This document shows, piece by piece, positions 1 through 13,375 of a stretch of 64,000 nucleotides of DNA. The translations under genes were made by a program, and so were the position numbers. Where the stretch lies: the NCBI GenBank assembly GCA_022393335.1, contig JAJEKB010021035.1, forward strand, positions 826,155-890,154, in the 5' to 3' direction. The stretch is from Macrotrachela quadricornifera. Lineage: Eukaryota > Rotifera > Eurotatoria > Philodinida > Philodinidae. Within the stretch, counting starts at the first letter, position 1; each line of letters opens with the position of its first letter. The notes under the pieces were generated by a model. The model was not told the DNA's origin and searched no databases. It was given only the letters and a program-made list of their open reading frames with translations.

Positions 1-1305
1 AAATAGTACATGATATTGTTGTTACTCGTTCTCATCCATAGTAAAAGCGAAAGATCCGAAAGTTTGTAATTATAAGGTACCAAGTATGTACAACAATCTG
101 CCAAAGTTTCAAACGGATTGTTTTTTTTATATGTGGGAACCATGCATATAGCAATTCCCTCAGAATTTCCGGGACACCCTTTATATCTATAGATATATAA
201 AGAAAAAGAAATATTGTTATATGTAATTTCATAGTTTAAAGAACTGGAGAAGAAGCAAGAAAAGTCTCCGAAACGTTTTCTTAATAAATATATAAATAGA
301 TAAATTTATTAGAAAAAAATGTAAGTAATCAAAATAATATATCAAAAATATAAGGAAGAGAAAACAAATCAAAATAAATATTCAATATGCCCTTTATCAT
401 TTTATCTGATCATTAAATGACTACTGATGGGCATATATTTCGTCAAGCAGAAGAGTCACCAAATGTCTCGTATATTTTTGCTTGATATATTCGAAAAATA
501 TCAATTAGTGATCATTGCATGTAGGAAGAAAACAAGTTGGCTTGATGACGCACTTACCTATTTGATTGCATGAATGTATTTCGTTAATGTGAGAGAGCTG
601 GCTATCATATTTTTCTTCTTCCTTTCAGATATTAAATAAATATAGTACTCCTACGTATACAACGAAAAAAGACGTTATGTGTTGACTGTTCTATCCAACT
701 GCTAGCAAATCTTTTTGGTGAAGAGAAGCAATATATGCATCAGTGATCACTAAAATATAGAAGAAATTAAATCGATACTTATTGCGCTTTTATTTATTCT
801 ACAGCTATTAATAATATTTAGTATCACTATATTCACTTGTTCTCTTTTATTTCGACTGTCATTAAACACTATTTTTTACCGTAAGTACGTTTAAACTATT
901 CGTATTTACCCATATAAAGAGCATGGGAGCACAGCCGCTTGGGAGCTAAAAATATGGAAATCAAATACTTAAAAAATAGTACGAGATGTTTTATTAGAGA
1001 TATATGTCTTATTTAAATGATTGTTTTTCAAACGCCATATACTGCTTTGATTCTCATTCAAATAAATTTGATACTTAACGGTATCATTATAGCTGAAATA
1101 TGTAGTTATTATCATAGCATTGCAATAGTTTGAAACAAGTGGGGATTTATCAGTAAGAAAAAATATCTGTAAGGGAAAGGAGAGAGTCCGAAAAACCTCG
1201 GTTTAAAACTTACATACACTATTTTCTTGGAAAATATATGTGAATTCCACAACAAACTAATTTCAAAAATCGATTATAATCATACGATTTCAATCATTAA
1301 GTTAG

Positions 1306-1452
1306 GCAGTAATAATCATAGCAAAAGCAGTTTTTAATCGATTATTTCAATTATTTTGATTATAATCGATTTAGAATATGTTTAAAAATCAATTATAATC
1401 AATATAATTGAAGTAATCGATTAAAAACTAATTTTACTGTGAGTATTATTGC
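1306..1452. repeat. 147-bp imperfect palindrome rich in ATCGATTA
   Basis: The left arm starting GCAGTAATAATCATAGC pairs with the right arm ending GTGAGTATTATTGC, and the arms include the inner motif TTTTTAATCGATTA on both sides. Similar ATCGATTATAATC words lie just upstream at about 1268-1285. It has the size and shape of a small MITE or a hairpin repeat. No target duplication is clear and no coding potential is seen. Confidence 0.55.
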
Positions 1453-1479
1453 TTACATTAATGATTTAAACAGTATAAT

Positions 1480-2397
1480 TAGGCATGCACCGAATCTGAA
1501 CTCAGGTTCGAGATTCGGGTTCGGGCTTGATCTATACGTTCGGAGTCGGGTTCGGGCTCGGTCTATACGTTCGGAGTCCGGTTCGGGCTCGGTCTATACG
1601 TTCGGAGTCGGGTTCGGGCTCGGTCTATACATTCGGGTTCGGGTTCGAGTGCTATCCAACCGATTTAGATAGTGTTGAGTATTTATATAGCTGTCTTAGA
1701 AGTTTTGAAGCATATAAAAGATCATGTGAAGCACTGAACGGTTCGGTCAGGTTCGAGTTCGGGTATTTTTGAACATTGTAAAAATTTTCTAGGAGGACCA
1801 TGGGTCTTTAGTTTTTGAATTACTGTCTTCATTGTTTGTAGGCCTTTCATAACCAGCCATGAAACCATTTCTTTTGGCTTACTATTATCTCTTTTATAAA
1901 GTAACCCAAAAATGACTGAACTCAGTACCGAACCCGAACCCAAACCCGAACTCGAACTTTGAAACTGAGCCCGAACCGAACCCGAATCCGAACTAGGGGT
2001 GTCGTTTTTGCGTTCCGTTCCTGGGAACGGGGAACGCGTTCCGTTCCTCGTTCCTAGGAACGCGGAACGCGTTCCGTTCCCCGTTCTGAGGAATGCGGAA
2101 CGCCTCCCGTTCCCCGTTCCGGGAACGCGGAACGGAACGCATTCCATGAGTGGGGAACCGAACGCTTACTCATTCTTGAGAACACAATATTTGACTGGTA
2201 CTCCTATCAGCACACATATAGCATGTTGATCTGGTAACTAAAATACGACTTTCAAAGTTAGGGGTGTCGAGATTTTCCGTTCCCTAGCGTTCCGTTCCTT
2301 GGGAACGGAACGCTAGGGAACGGGGAACGCCGACACCCCTAATCCGAACTGAACCTGAACTCATCGAACTCGAACGTTCGGGTTTAGTGCATGCCTA
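1480..2397. mobile_element. Non-autonomous hAT-type element (TIR TAGGCATGCAC)
   Basis: The ends are TAGGCATGCAC and GTGCATGCCTA, a perfect 11-bp terminal inverted repeat. The flanks AGTATAAT (1472-1479) and AGTATGAT (2398-2405) match at 7 of 8 positions, as expected of an old hAT 8-bp target-site duplication. Subterminal DNA consists of tandem GGTTCGGGCTCGG-like units, in inverse orientation at the right end (CCGAACCCGAACC). No transposase is encoded, so it would depend on one supplied elsewhere. A second element (1994-2341) is inserted within it. Two diverged relatives with the same TIR lie at 7103-7348 and 58541-59229. Confidence 0.8.
1994..2341. mobile_element. Nested 348-bp hAT-type MITE (TIR TAGGGGTGTCG)
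   Basis: TAGGGGTGTCG at the left end pairs with CGACACCCCTA at the right end. It is flanked by a perfect 8-bp duplication, ATCCGAAC (1986-1993 and 2342-2349), made of the host element's own repeat, so it landed inside the older TAGGCATGCAC element. The inside is built of GGAACG/CGTTCC palindromic words. A third copy of the TIR (TAGGGGTGTCGAGA, from 2262) with the right 80 bp forms a self-contained mini-palindrome, suggesting an internal duplication or another nested insertion. No coding capacity. Confidence 0.82.
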
Positions 2398-4983
2398 AGT
2401 ATGATCATAAACGATTTGGAATCAATTTTGACTTTTCTAAGGCTGATTTTTTTTAGTATTTTTTTTTATATGAATAGTCTGTCTTATTTGAAAAACAGTT
2501 TTTTTTATAACAGATCTTTCTACTTTAGTAAAGACTATGACTTCAAATTCAATTGAAAAATGCACTATTTGTATCTTCTCCCATGTATATATATGTTCCT
2601 CTGCCATTGTCTTTCAATGCTATAATAGACTATATGATGTGTTAAAGTTTAAAAACATAAACCATTTCGAAAAACTTCGACTAGGTTATGCGACGCTTCT
2701 ATATCTTTCCATAAAATCTTCCTGATATCTAATCAAAAGATTTGAAGATATCTGATATAGCCGCTAAAAACTCAAGATGATCTCATATGTCATTAAATAC
2801 ATCAAGATAATTTCGAAGCAGAAAATAAATACTTAATAACAGAACACAATATCCAATCACTTATTCTTTTTACTGAATGTAAACCATTAGCGTTGTGAAC
2901 TGGGTTAGGATTTAATCTAGATAGAGACTTATAGAGTCAGCTTTTTTGACTCCAAAGTTTCTTTTTAACGACTACTATGCCAACTTCGACTCCGAGAAAC
3001 TCCGAATAGCTCAGACAGTTTGTAAGAGTGTGATATAAAGATCATGTATCGCAAACACAGGACTCATTTATAGCTTTAATATCCGTAACTTAATCTTTAA
3101 ATACTCAGTTGTTTTACTAAGAAAAGCAGATTATTCATAAGTGAAACCACCTACCTTTAAATTGACTGTTGCTGGTTGAGAATACGATTCTGAATGCGCA
3201 AAACCCCACATTTATCCGTCTGAAATTAAATTCTTTCAATGCTTCCACTGTTTGGACGATTCTTTGACTAAGCAACAACAAGCAGATAAAGGAGACAGCT
3301 GTTGTATTTCAAATGACATTGTTATCTTTCATTGACTGTCGCTATACTATTAGTTTACTAGATCATTCAGACGTTATAGTTGAGAGTTGATGCATCAAAT
3401 TTTTCATTCCAAGTTTTACTAATAAATGATGTAACGAATATTATTGTTTATTCATTTGTAAATATGAAAAAATAATATTTTGTTTTCCATGAAAATGAAA
3501 CACATCATATTGTGTGTAACAATTTTGACTCTAATTTCAACTCCGACGTTGAAAATTTGCATTTTTTTGACTTTCATTTCCTCTTCATCCTCCGAATCAA
3601 AGGTAAGTTTCAGAGTCGAATGCAGGCCTCTGAATTTAGGATATCGTAAACTATAGTCGTCATCCCACTTGTGGTCGATTGATTTGCTGTATTAGCTGTA
3701 GTAGTTGACATGAAATAAAGTTAACCTACAAGTTAAAATAAAGCAGGATAAACAAATCGATATTTATACCAAATACTAAAGGTTGATCATTAATCAATTT
3801 AATATCAATACACTATACCAAATGCTAGTTTAGGAGTTCCTTAAAAATCAGTTTCGAGTCAGATACAACTAATCTGGCTGAAATTTTCAGGATATTTGCA
3901 GCTTTAGCGAAGAAGCTATGGTAAAATTCTCAGCTCTCCATCATAAAGTTTGCGCGAGATGTTTACTAAACAACGGTCAAAATTAGCTTATTCAATAGAC
4001 AAAATTTTGCTGCCAAGGCTTGTGTAACATTGTTCTTTGTTTGAAAGGACGAGTCAAGACACAGTGCATCAAAGAGGGATTACATGTTTAATGATTTCAA
4101 ATACTCTCAAAACCTGAAGATATTTCTGCAGAAGTGTTTTTTACATAATAGTATAAAAGTTTATTCCAAAAACAGGATTCTTGGTGGTTGGTATTTTGAT
4201 ATACTCTTCCAAACAAAAAGAGAGCGAAACGTATCATATGAGTCTGAATGGAAAAATTTTGTTTGCACTTTAAAAAACCTTGAATTAAGAAAAAACAAAA
4301 AATCTTTTTCACCTTTTTGAAAAACGCTTGTTTGCGTGCAACATAAGGCGGGAATTATCAGAAATTTTGAAAAAAAAGCACTAAAAAGAAATTCCATGAC
4401 TTTTTAGAAAAATCCACATATAGCCTGTTTGTCTACGTATATATTTATGTTCAAACATCTCTGGGGAAAAAAATTTTTTATGGGCAGAGCAGAAGTATCT
4501 TAATTCACCTTCGCTTTCATCATCGAATAAATTATCAATATTTCCAGTCTTGAAAACCTTATAACTTGTATTGATCTTCTCTTAATCAATTTAACTAATA
4601 TTATGCTATGAACTATGGGAGAATGTACTTTTGGAAAAACTGATTTCGATTTTTTTCTTTCCATCGGCTTAATTTGTGCCGCATGTTGAGGAATATATTA
4701 ATTACATTCTCGTACTTCAGCGTAGAAACGAATTGGATTTTAGGTCTTTAGAAAGGTTTAATAGTGGTTGTTATAAAAGAGCCATTGCATGTAAGCCACA
4801 ATCGCAGCGACTTATTCGAGATTCTCAGATTTTGGTCGATCTTAGATATGTTGTAGAAGGAAGAATTTGGTGAGTTTTAGCGTAAGTTGGTTTAAAAATT
4901 ATCGAATCCTTGATATTTTATGAGGATTTCTCAAAAAACCCAAAAGATGAAAATATTGAGAAATGAGGTTTCTAATGTAAGTA

Positions 4984-5878
4984 CAGCAGAGTGCAAAAAA
5001 ACTTGCCGCTTCATTTATTGGTTTTCTCAAGCCATATCTGTCAAGTACATGGACAGATTCTTCTGAAATTTCTACCGACGGTTAAATACATGTTATAGCC
5101 TGCACTAAGACCAAAACATCTCCAAAGGTATGGGTCCGTACTCTGAGAGATATCGCAATTCAAGTGTCTGTCACTTTTCTACCATATCGAGTCCCCATCT
5201 CACTCTACCGGGGGTAATGTAATCGTTGAGCCGTGAAAAATCGTCTTCTTAGAGGAAGTCTCCGTCCATAGTGTCTAATAAAATGCAAATGAACTTCAAT
5301 TACAAAACGTCTTAAAAACAAATATGATATCATGGTTTGTTCTACTTTCAGCACAAATGGCGCTTCCACCCAATTTTCAAATCATCTTAATGAGGGCTTG
5401 TTCAATCGACTTGAAATTTTCGGAATAGATAGACGTCAGTTAGTAGATGAAACTTTGTTTCAAGTGAGCAATTCTCAAGACTTATCTTTAGGATTAAATA
5501 GAGCTCACTAGTTGAGAAAATGGTATCGAGTTTGTTTTCTGTCTGAAAAATCCAGAAGACATCGTGTCAAGTTGAAACTTCGACTACAGAATCTTGATTC
5601 AAAAGGAGGTTCATGATTTCTACTTTTCTTCAAAACATACATTTTATGCTAGGACACAATCCATGTGCATAGACAAAACGGCTCTAAGTTATGAGTGTAT
5701 CGATGACAGCAGTGTCTACCGTTGTTTTAATTCAAGGGAGAACGAGCTAGTCATCGATTAATATATTTGAATACTCTATCATATGTGCACCTCATATATA
5801 AGGAAAACTTTCGATATTCATCGTGTCCAATAGGATATTTTAATCAAATACTGACGGCAATTTTTTTGCACTTCACTC
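4984..5878. mobile_element. Tc1/mariner-like non-autonomous element
   Basis: The left end, beginning TACAGCAGAGTGCAAAAAAA, and the right end, AATTTTTTTGCACTTCACTC then TATA, are imperfect inverted repeats bordered by TA, the target duplicated by Tc1/mariner elements. The CAG-type start followed by GTGCAAAAAAA is usual for that group. About 0.9 kb lies between them; I see no open frame resembling a DD(E/D) transposase, so this is a decayed or non-autonomous copy. Confidence 0.55.
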
Positions 5879-7102
5879 TATATCTCAAGAATGGCTAAGT
5901 AGACTAAGCTAAAATGTTGTACATACATATATCTTAGTATGTCACACTTACCATAAAACTTTGGTCCGAAATTATAAGGCCATTGGGTTTTATGATTCAT
6001 TCAATATTTGCAGAAATCCAGGTTTTTAGCAACTTTGATCGTCTGTACGTTTTCATTGAATTGAGATAGACGTCTAAAACTTTCGTCGCAAATAGAGCAC
6101 TTGAAGGTGTATCTTTTATAAAAATTTCAGCATTCCAGATTGTTTGGTTTGTTCAAGAAAGTCTTCTGAAAAACAGGTTTTTCAAGATTGATTTTCTTCT
6201 AAGATACGATCAGTTTGCAGTTGATTTTCAGCACTTCAAAGTGCTATGCCTGGCCTGCAATCCTGTAAAAAAATCAGTGTGGGTTCTCCAAAAACGACTT
6301 GTAGGGATGGTTATCTTTGGAAGATCTTTATGAGGTAGATTTTTTTTGTATGGAACTTTGACGTTTAATTTCCAGTTTCGTTCCGCTTAGATCTAGTTAG
6401 TTTTTGATAGAGAACACAGTTGTCATATATTTTTCTCTCTATTCGAAATCTTTTTTATGTAAATAAAAATCAAAATATTTTTATTTAATTAAACATTTGA
6501 TATGAAATAATTTATCGTATTATTTTGTTCAAGTTCATTTTTTATTTTATTACAAATTGATTTTTCACGCCGAAGTATCGTTCAGATACCGCAAAAAAAA
6601 ATTCTCCACTTTTCTATTCAAAATTCTTACAGTTTGATAAAACTTCGTGTGACGGTTTCAAATTTAATATTTGTTTAATGTTAAATAAGATGATTTTATC
6701 CAAAAATGATGTAACAACAGTGAAAAAGGCAGACATTGGATCTCAACAGGATGTGCTTCATTAAATGGGATACGCCGAACATGGAATTTGAAGTTTAAAA
6801 TAACTTCGTTAGAAAAAGTACATTCATTATCCTTTCTGAGAGTGTTAAGAAGATAATCCGTGTACCCAAAACAGTTTATAGAACCTCTAATGTTGTCAAT
6901 AATGGTTTAGAAATCGGTTTTATGCATCAAAGATACAGAAGACATTTCATTTAGTGGGAAGCAAATGAGAAGGTGCACATTTGATGCTGTATGAATAATT
7001 CATACGAAAGTAGCCTCATCATAAACGTTGGGTTTTCCCTTGTTTTAAGTTGAGTTGCGAAATATTGCATATAAACCCTCTTCCAGTTCGATTGACTGAA
7101 AT

Positions 7103-7348
7103 TAGGCATGCACCAGACCCGAGCTAGAGTTCGGAGTTTCGATCGAACGGCTAAAATTCAGGTTCCGGTTTCGATATTTTTCGAACATTATTAATTCTTT
7201 TTAAATGTCTTTAGTCCCTCAGATTGTGGACCACTTACGGTTATACATGTAAACTCACCGTCGCCAATCTTAAACTCTTCCTTTGACTTCTAGTCTATTT
7301 TATCAAATGACCGAACCCGAACTCAAACGTTCCGGTTCGGTATGTCTA
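7103..7348. mobile_element. Diverged relative of the TAGGCATGCAC hAT family
   Basis: It opens with TAGGCATGCACC and GA-rich CCCGAGC words. It closes with ACCGAACCCGAAC-type subterminal repeats and a decayed end (GGTATGTCTA), the inverse of a degraded TAGACATACC. Layout and subterminal words match the element at 1480-2397, but it is shorter and its right TIR is eroded. No clear 8-bp duplication remains. Confidence 0.55.
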
Positions 7349-7383
7349 TAGAAATCTCGATGGAAGATTTTTATACGATATGA

Positions 7384-7792
7384 CAAGGAGGAACAACTGA
7401 TTTCTACGTTAAAGACGTAAGAAATGATTGGATGACGTTCAAAAATGTTCGAAATAATCAGAGATGGCTAAAACTCAATGACAATCACATGAAATCAACC
7501 GAAGTCATTGAAGACCACTAAAATCTCACTGTTAATGAGAGTAAAGCTGAAAAACTGATTTCTGTTGGTTTCTAATGATTTTATAGATTTTTTCCACTTT
7601 TGACAATTTTCGATATTACATTGAATAGTTTTAATTTTTTTGTAATTTTTTGTCGTTTTTACCAATTTCTAATATTTCGCAATGATTTCTAACGATTTCT
7701 GATCGATTTAAAAAAAACTGATTTCGGCTAGTAGAAATCACGAGGAATGAATGGAAATCACAGAAATCAAGATATCAGTTTGTTCCTCCTTA
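7384..7792. mobile_element. 409-bp TIR element with GAAATCA subterminal words
   Basis: AAGGAGGAACAACTGAT at the left pairs with ATCAGTTTGTTCCTCCTT at the right, a TIR of about 18 bp with one indel. Inside are many copies of GAAATCA or its complement in both orientations. This arrangement is typical of MITEs of the hAT or Mutator type. I cannot define a target duplication, so the superfamily is left open. Confidence 0.5.
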
Positions 7793-10700
7793 TGATACGA
7801 AGAACATAATATTTGGAAATTAGTGTTAAAGATGGAACTTCTATTGCATGCATGATGATCTATAGATATGTCACTTCTTGGAGCAAGACTAGTATAGTTT
7901 AGCATGACACAAAAAGTATAAAAAACTTTGGCAAAAATTATAGGATGGTGAGACCTTCACTATGGAATAGTAAAATTCTTATACAGAAGACGAATATGTT
8001 CGATTCTAACATGTATATTGATATGTTGTTTTCTGTAGTTTCTATGAGAAACAAAGCTGAACGCACAGTATAAAAAAATCGTTTCGATGAAAACATACAA
8101 TAATGTAGCCTTATATGCACGATGATAAATTCTGCAAGAGTTTATGAAAAGTTGCTTATAGAACAAGCGTCTATTATTCTGTTTTTGTTTAACATAATAC
8201 GGTGAATTGTACATGTTTTTCTTTTCGCAAAAATCAGATCATTGCGGAAAAAGCCCAGGAAAAAAATGTTGAATAAGAAAATGTCGAATGGAAAAAACAG
8301 AAAAAAAATTGTTGAAATGAGAACTTAAATAGAAAAGATGTTGCATAGAGAAGAATCTATGCGATCTTGACAGGGCTTGAGCTTAGATTGATCTTACTCT
8401 GAAGAAACACTTAATACATATGACAAATTTAAGTGATTGTTTTTATTGCGACTGATTTTATTTAAAAAAGAAATTTTGATTTAATGAAAAAATTACAAGA
8501 AAAGAGTGAACTGTTCTTTATTGTAACAAATGAGCCAAAAGTTTTGCAACAAAATGTCTGTTCAGTTTCGGCCTGCCTGAAACTTTTTTTGAGTAGTCAA
8601 CAGCTATAGTTTATGACCAGAAGTTCATATTCTTTCTAAATATGGTCTTATAAGTTTTGTTTCAGGCTTTGTGCGAGAGTCGTGAGATAATCTGGGAAAG
8701 ATCCAAGAAATTAATTTACATAAAAAAGTATTCAGTATGTTGTTGTATTTTAATTATTATGATTCTAAACTAACTGACGAAACGAAGACGAAAAAAGTGG
8801 ATCTTGATGGAGGCTACAGTGAATCCATCGATCTGTGCTCGAGTTCATTAGAATTTAGCATAATTTGAAAAATCTATAAGATCTTATATAATTCAGTGAA
8901 CGACATTTGAATCCACCGTACTCCATCGAAAGCTGTTGATCTTAAATTAAAAAGGAAGTATGGATTCTATTGGAAATAAAGGTTAAGGGTGAAAGGTCAT
9001 AAATCAAAGGTCAGCTGTCAGAAACAATGTTCAGTGATGAATTTTTCCGTTAGAGAATGCTTAATTTCCACAAGTAAGCTTTTCCTAGTGGAAAAATCAA
9101 ACTGGCAATTTTTCCTTCCCATGCACTTGATAACATACAGGTAACCAATCTACTCTAATTCTGATGAATACCCATGGATTCTAGATCTTATCAGAACACG
9201 CGTTTTTCCTCTTGATTGAAACCTTTATTGTTATATTAACTTATACTAGAGAAGCTACCCTACAAAATGCAACCTTTAAGAATTTTTTCTTTTACAACAA
9301 GGAATCTCAATTTTCGTGTTTTCTGAATCGTCGTTTTTCAAAAATCACCTTTTTGAATAACAAGCTTTCACATATTAAGAACTTTCGAGAAATCTTCTAG
9401 AACTCTAATTTATAAAAAGTGATGGCTTAGTTCAATATCAGAGTTTGTAAGGTGTCCTCTCAACAAAATGACGGACTTCAATATATTTCATCACTTTCGG
9501 AAAGCGACACACACATCGTAGCAGAATCTGTTGTTTCATCATTTCAACTAATTTTCTGAGTATTTTGAAAGTTTCTTCCTAGCTCATGAACGAAAATCGA
9601 TATGACATTTCTAAGTATATTCAAATACAACTCAGCAGTGTGATGATCATTTAGACTTTTTAGCTCTTTTGAACTACTTGCAAGCATGTCGAGACCGACA
9701 GACGCTTTTACTGAGAACTCCGATCAAATCTTTCATCCTAGTTAATTTTCTTGGCTTTTTTAAGCTTATCTCGCTGCTTTCGAATAAAGACTGAGACAAA
9801 ATTTTAAAGCCCATATTCAGAAAGAGCTTAAAATTCTGATAACAAGTTGTAGCTTTTGACTTGTTATAAAACACTTTCAGGCAAGCCGAAATATGGACCA
9901 TCATTTTTTCTCAAAACTTTCGATTCAGATCTAATATTCTCCATTAAAAATACAAATAATATATGGGTCAGATCTGAAACAAGGCCCTTCCAAGTTGGTC
10001 CCAAAACTATACTCGTTCAAGCCAAAGTTTGAACGAGTTTTGTTTATCAGGCTTAGACTGGAATCGAGTTCAGCGAATCCTAATATTGAAGAATCTACTA
10101 ATTACAACTTTATTCCTATAGTTACTACGAAAGTCACTTGAGAAATGTGTATAGTATGTTTTGAATCGGCTATTCAATAAGCATTGAAAAGTTTCATTGG
10201 GTAATAAGAGTAGGATTCAGGGTGTGAGTTCAAAATAATTTAATCAACTAGATTCGTATCTAAAATATGTTCTACATACCAAATGTAGATTGGATTCAGA
10301 AATTTCGAATCCGGTGGAGTCTGTTAGCAGTACGTGACTTTAGTTTCCTTCACTTTTGATAATTTTTACTACAATGATATGACTTTGCCACCTTCATCAT
10401 CTTTGAATAATCAGTTCTTGTCAACATGAACTCTATAAAACAGTAAGAAAACAACAATAAACACTTCAGTCACTCTTCCGTTATCATCAACACAGTATAC
10501 AATTTCATGCTTATGTAAAATAAAAGTAAAGTACGATTAGTATTTAAACAAATTACATTCAGATGCAGCATAGACAATATCATAAGAAAAATTATTAGTT
10601 TGTCTAATCGTCAATATGTACACTAATCATAAAAGTGAATTTTGACTGATTATTGCCATGCACAATCAAATATCTAATAACGTCATGTATAAAACAAACA

Positions 10701-11650
10701 TTGTTGATCGCGAAACTTTATTTTGAACACATCACTTTTGTATTTTTTTCTTAATTCTTATTTCTCTAATTGCATGTTCTTATTCTCTCTATGTTCTCTT
10801 TCTATATTTGTCTCTACAGTGTTTTCTGCTGTTCTTTTCGCTATTTTTATATTCAGTACTTTTCTCTGTTGTTGATTGCATCATACTCGTAGCCTGAGCG
10901 AAGAAAATATCATATGCATATGATTTCTCATGTGTTTATGTGTCCACAGCTTACTCAGGTAACGAGATATCCTATCGAACTGATCCTTTCCGGTTGAACT
11001 TATATTTTACTCGTAAAAAGGACTCAAACTGTAGATGAACATTCTAAAAGAATTGCTCTCTTTAGATCTTTTTCTTAACACAAACACTATTGAGTTCCTA
11101 GCTTATTAACCCTCATATCAACACCTGTGATCTGCTCATCCTCCATACGATTTTTTCTAAACTTTTTTATACATAGCATTTGGAATTTGTCACTTCAGTT
11201 TGTATTTAGAGAGATGACACTAGAGCATACTAATAATTTACACCGATTCCAACTAGACATTGCTGATTCAAACTGCGAGATCAAAGTTTTATTTAAATGT
11301 ATCTTTTTTCTGTAGAGTTTGTATGATCGCTAGGTAGTGATATGAAGGTTGACGGTCGCTTTCCCAAAAAAATCGTTTTTTTGAAAAAAAGTTTATAGGG
11401 GTGGGGACTCAAGGGTCTAGTTTTAAATTTTATAGAAATGACTTCCAGTTTCTAATTGTTTCTTTAAAATTGATGATAGACTCTATACTTCACCAGCAAA
11501 AAACCTAGTACTAAAATCACCAAGGGAAAAAATGCAAATTTGAAACTCACACCATCTATTCAGCACCAAAAGATGCCGAAAATAGTGATAGTGCTCATAA
11601 AATTGGAGAATAAGATAAAAACTGAAGTTATACCTAGAAATGAGAGTGAG

Positions 11651-12010
11651 AATTTTTAAATTCGATTTTTTCCACCAAGACATCACTTTTCCGAGAAAAT
11701 AACGATTTTTTTAAGAACTCGATTAAAAGTTTTCGGGGTTGATGTATCCGAATCTACAAGAGGTTTTTCAAAATTCTCAAGTTCGATTTTTTCGGTGAGG
11801 ATAGTCCGTATTCGCGACAATAGGTAAAATATGTAAATCTTCACTGCATTGTCGAAAATAAACTTTCCTAACTGAAAAAAAACCAGCTCAAGAATTTCGA
11901 AGAACCATTTATGAAGTCGGATACCTCAAGCCCGACACTTTTTGATCAAGTTCTATAAAAAATCGTTATCTTCTCAGAATAGTCTTGTCCTGATTGTAAA
12001 AGTCGAATTT
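11651..12010. repeat. 360-bp inverted-repeat element, arms about 100 bp
   Basis: The segment 11651-11752 pairs imperfectly with 11912-12010. Shared words include GAAAATAACGATTTTTT against AAAAAATCGTTATCTTCTC, and GATGTATCCGA against TCGGATACCTC. The middle has a further partial copy of the AAGTTCGATTTTTTC word. A single diverged arm of the same family lies at about 49965-50045, inside a large intron of the ABC transporter gene, so this is a dispersed repeat family rather than a local palindrome. Confidence 0.5.
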
Positions 12011-12800
12011 GAAGCAATCTTAAACTCAATCATAATTGCCATCTTAATTTTCAGTTTAATTCCAAATATATATGAGCATCTCAGCAATATTTTAGCACCA
12101 TTTCGGCACTTTTTTACATAATTCGGTGCACTTATTCCCTTGAAAATCATAGTAAAATTACGCAAAAATTATAATCACACTTGTAGATATCGTCTCCTGC
12201 TACTACTCAAGTCGTTATTAGCAAACCACTCAATGAGATTGATCGTAAATTCTCGATCTCAAGCAATATAAACACATTTCATACTAGAATATGTAACTGA
12301 TTCAGCAAAATATTTAAAAAAATGTTTCCGCTTTTTTCTTGAAACTAGTTTTTGCATAAACTATCAAATTCCGAACAAAATTTTTTTCAAATATAATCGG
12401 TTCTACTGAGCGACAGTTTTCTTTCTATTTAACCGATAGATACACTCTCTTTCAGATATAGGAAAGAGATTTTTTATTTGATCGTTAATATCAGATAAAT
12501 CGTAAGGTTTTCAGCTTTTGAAAGTTTTAATGATTCCCAACTAAAGCAACATAAAAATTTAAAAGGTCCTTTCCCTCGACTGAAGTGCGGTAGCCTGAAG
12601 TATAGTGAATAAATCTGCGCGCACGTGGAGCCTCCATATGACACTTTAATACCTTGGTATCTGAAAGAGGATAAGATCTGGAGCGATGGAAATTTTTTAC
12701 AAAGGTACTTCTATGGCTCGAATATCTCCAGAAAGTTTCATCGATTTTTCATATACCGCAATGAAGATCGTTTTATGTGAGGCGCCTCCTCAAAGGATAT

Positions 12801-13117
12801 TACAGTAAAAAGTCGGATTAGATAGTTTCAGTCAGAAACTTTGTCCTAAAATACATCTCACAATACTTAACATATCTCTCATAAATTCTAATAAAAAAAG
12901 AAGCTTCTCGTTTTTTTCGTGATAAAAAAACGTTTCACAAAAGCTTCTTTTCACAATAGATTCAAGAACATTCAACTGTTTTTTGAGTAGTCAAAATCTT
13001 AACAAGAAATCATTCATTCCGGCTGAAACTTTTTCTATATAATAAGAGCTGAGATATATTTTAGGACAAAGTTTTAGATTGAAATTATTTGATTCTAATA
13101 TCTAAAAATTCAGTAAA
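12801..13117. repeat. TIR element of about 315 bp with internal hairpin
   Basis: AAACTTTGTCCTAAAATACA on the left pairs with TATATTTTAGGACAAAGTTT on the right, and the match extends outward imperfectly for about 30 bp. The left end reads TTACAGTAAAAAG, as in Tc1/mariner-like termini. Near the centre, AAGAAGCTT and AAGCTTCTT form a second nested stem around 12900-12950. No coding potential. Confidence 0.5.
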
Positions 13118-13375
13118 ATAGTCAGAACTTGAAAAAGGAAGGTCTAGTAGTACAAATCCTCATATAATTATTATCTACATTTTATCTTCTACTTAAGAGC
13201 AGAAAATGAGCTGAAACGAATGTTAGTAATTAGATGTTGTCTGCCACTAATTAATCAAGAAAACGGCTAGTGCAACGATTTCTTTCAAGAAATTCCTGGA
13301 CTACTAAAGATATATAATATTATGGTGCTATTAAAACTATATTTTCTTTTAGCTGCTGTTTCTATCTAGATAGAA

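Larger units (their letters stand above)
1..13375. other. Gene-free, AT-rich region with repeat elements
   Basis: I see no convincing gene in this 13.4 kb stretch. Open frames are short (under about 85 codons), overlap on both strands, and show no recognisable domain. What can be supported are inverted-repeat and TIR elements, listed separately (1306-1452, 1480-2397 with 1994-2341 nested, 4984-5878, 7103-7348, 7384-7792, 11651-12010, 12801-13117). The rest is AT-rich with homopolymer runs. A regulatory region for the gene starting at 13376 is likely near its right edge, but I can point to no specific motif. Confidence 0.6.

Noticed and set aside
1439..1772. Arg/Ser/Gly-rich repeating frames (SVYTFGVGFGLGLY-like)
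   Set aside because: They are translations of the GGTTCGGGCTCGG subterminal repeats of the hAT-type element at 1480-2397, not a protein gene.
4084..4397. Three overlapping frames of 71-78 codons on both strands
   Set aside because: They overlap one another in conflicting frames and are Phe/Lys/Asn-rich, as AT-rich noncoding DNA yields.
4676..4873. 65-codon frame beginning MPHVEEYINY
   Set aside because: Composition looks almost protein-like, but there is no neighbour exon and no recognisable family; too short to support.
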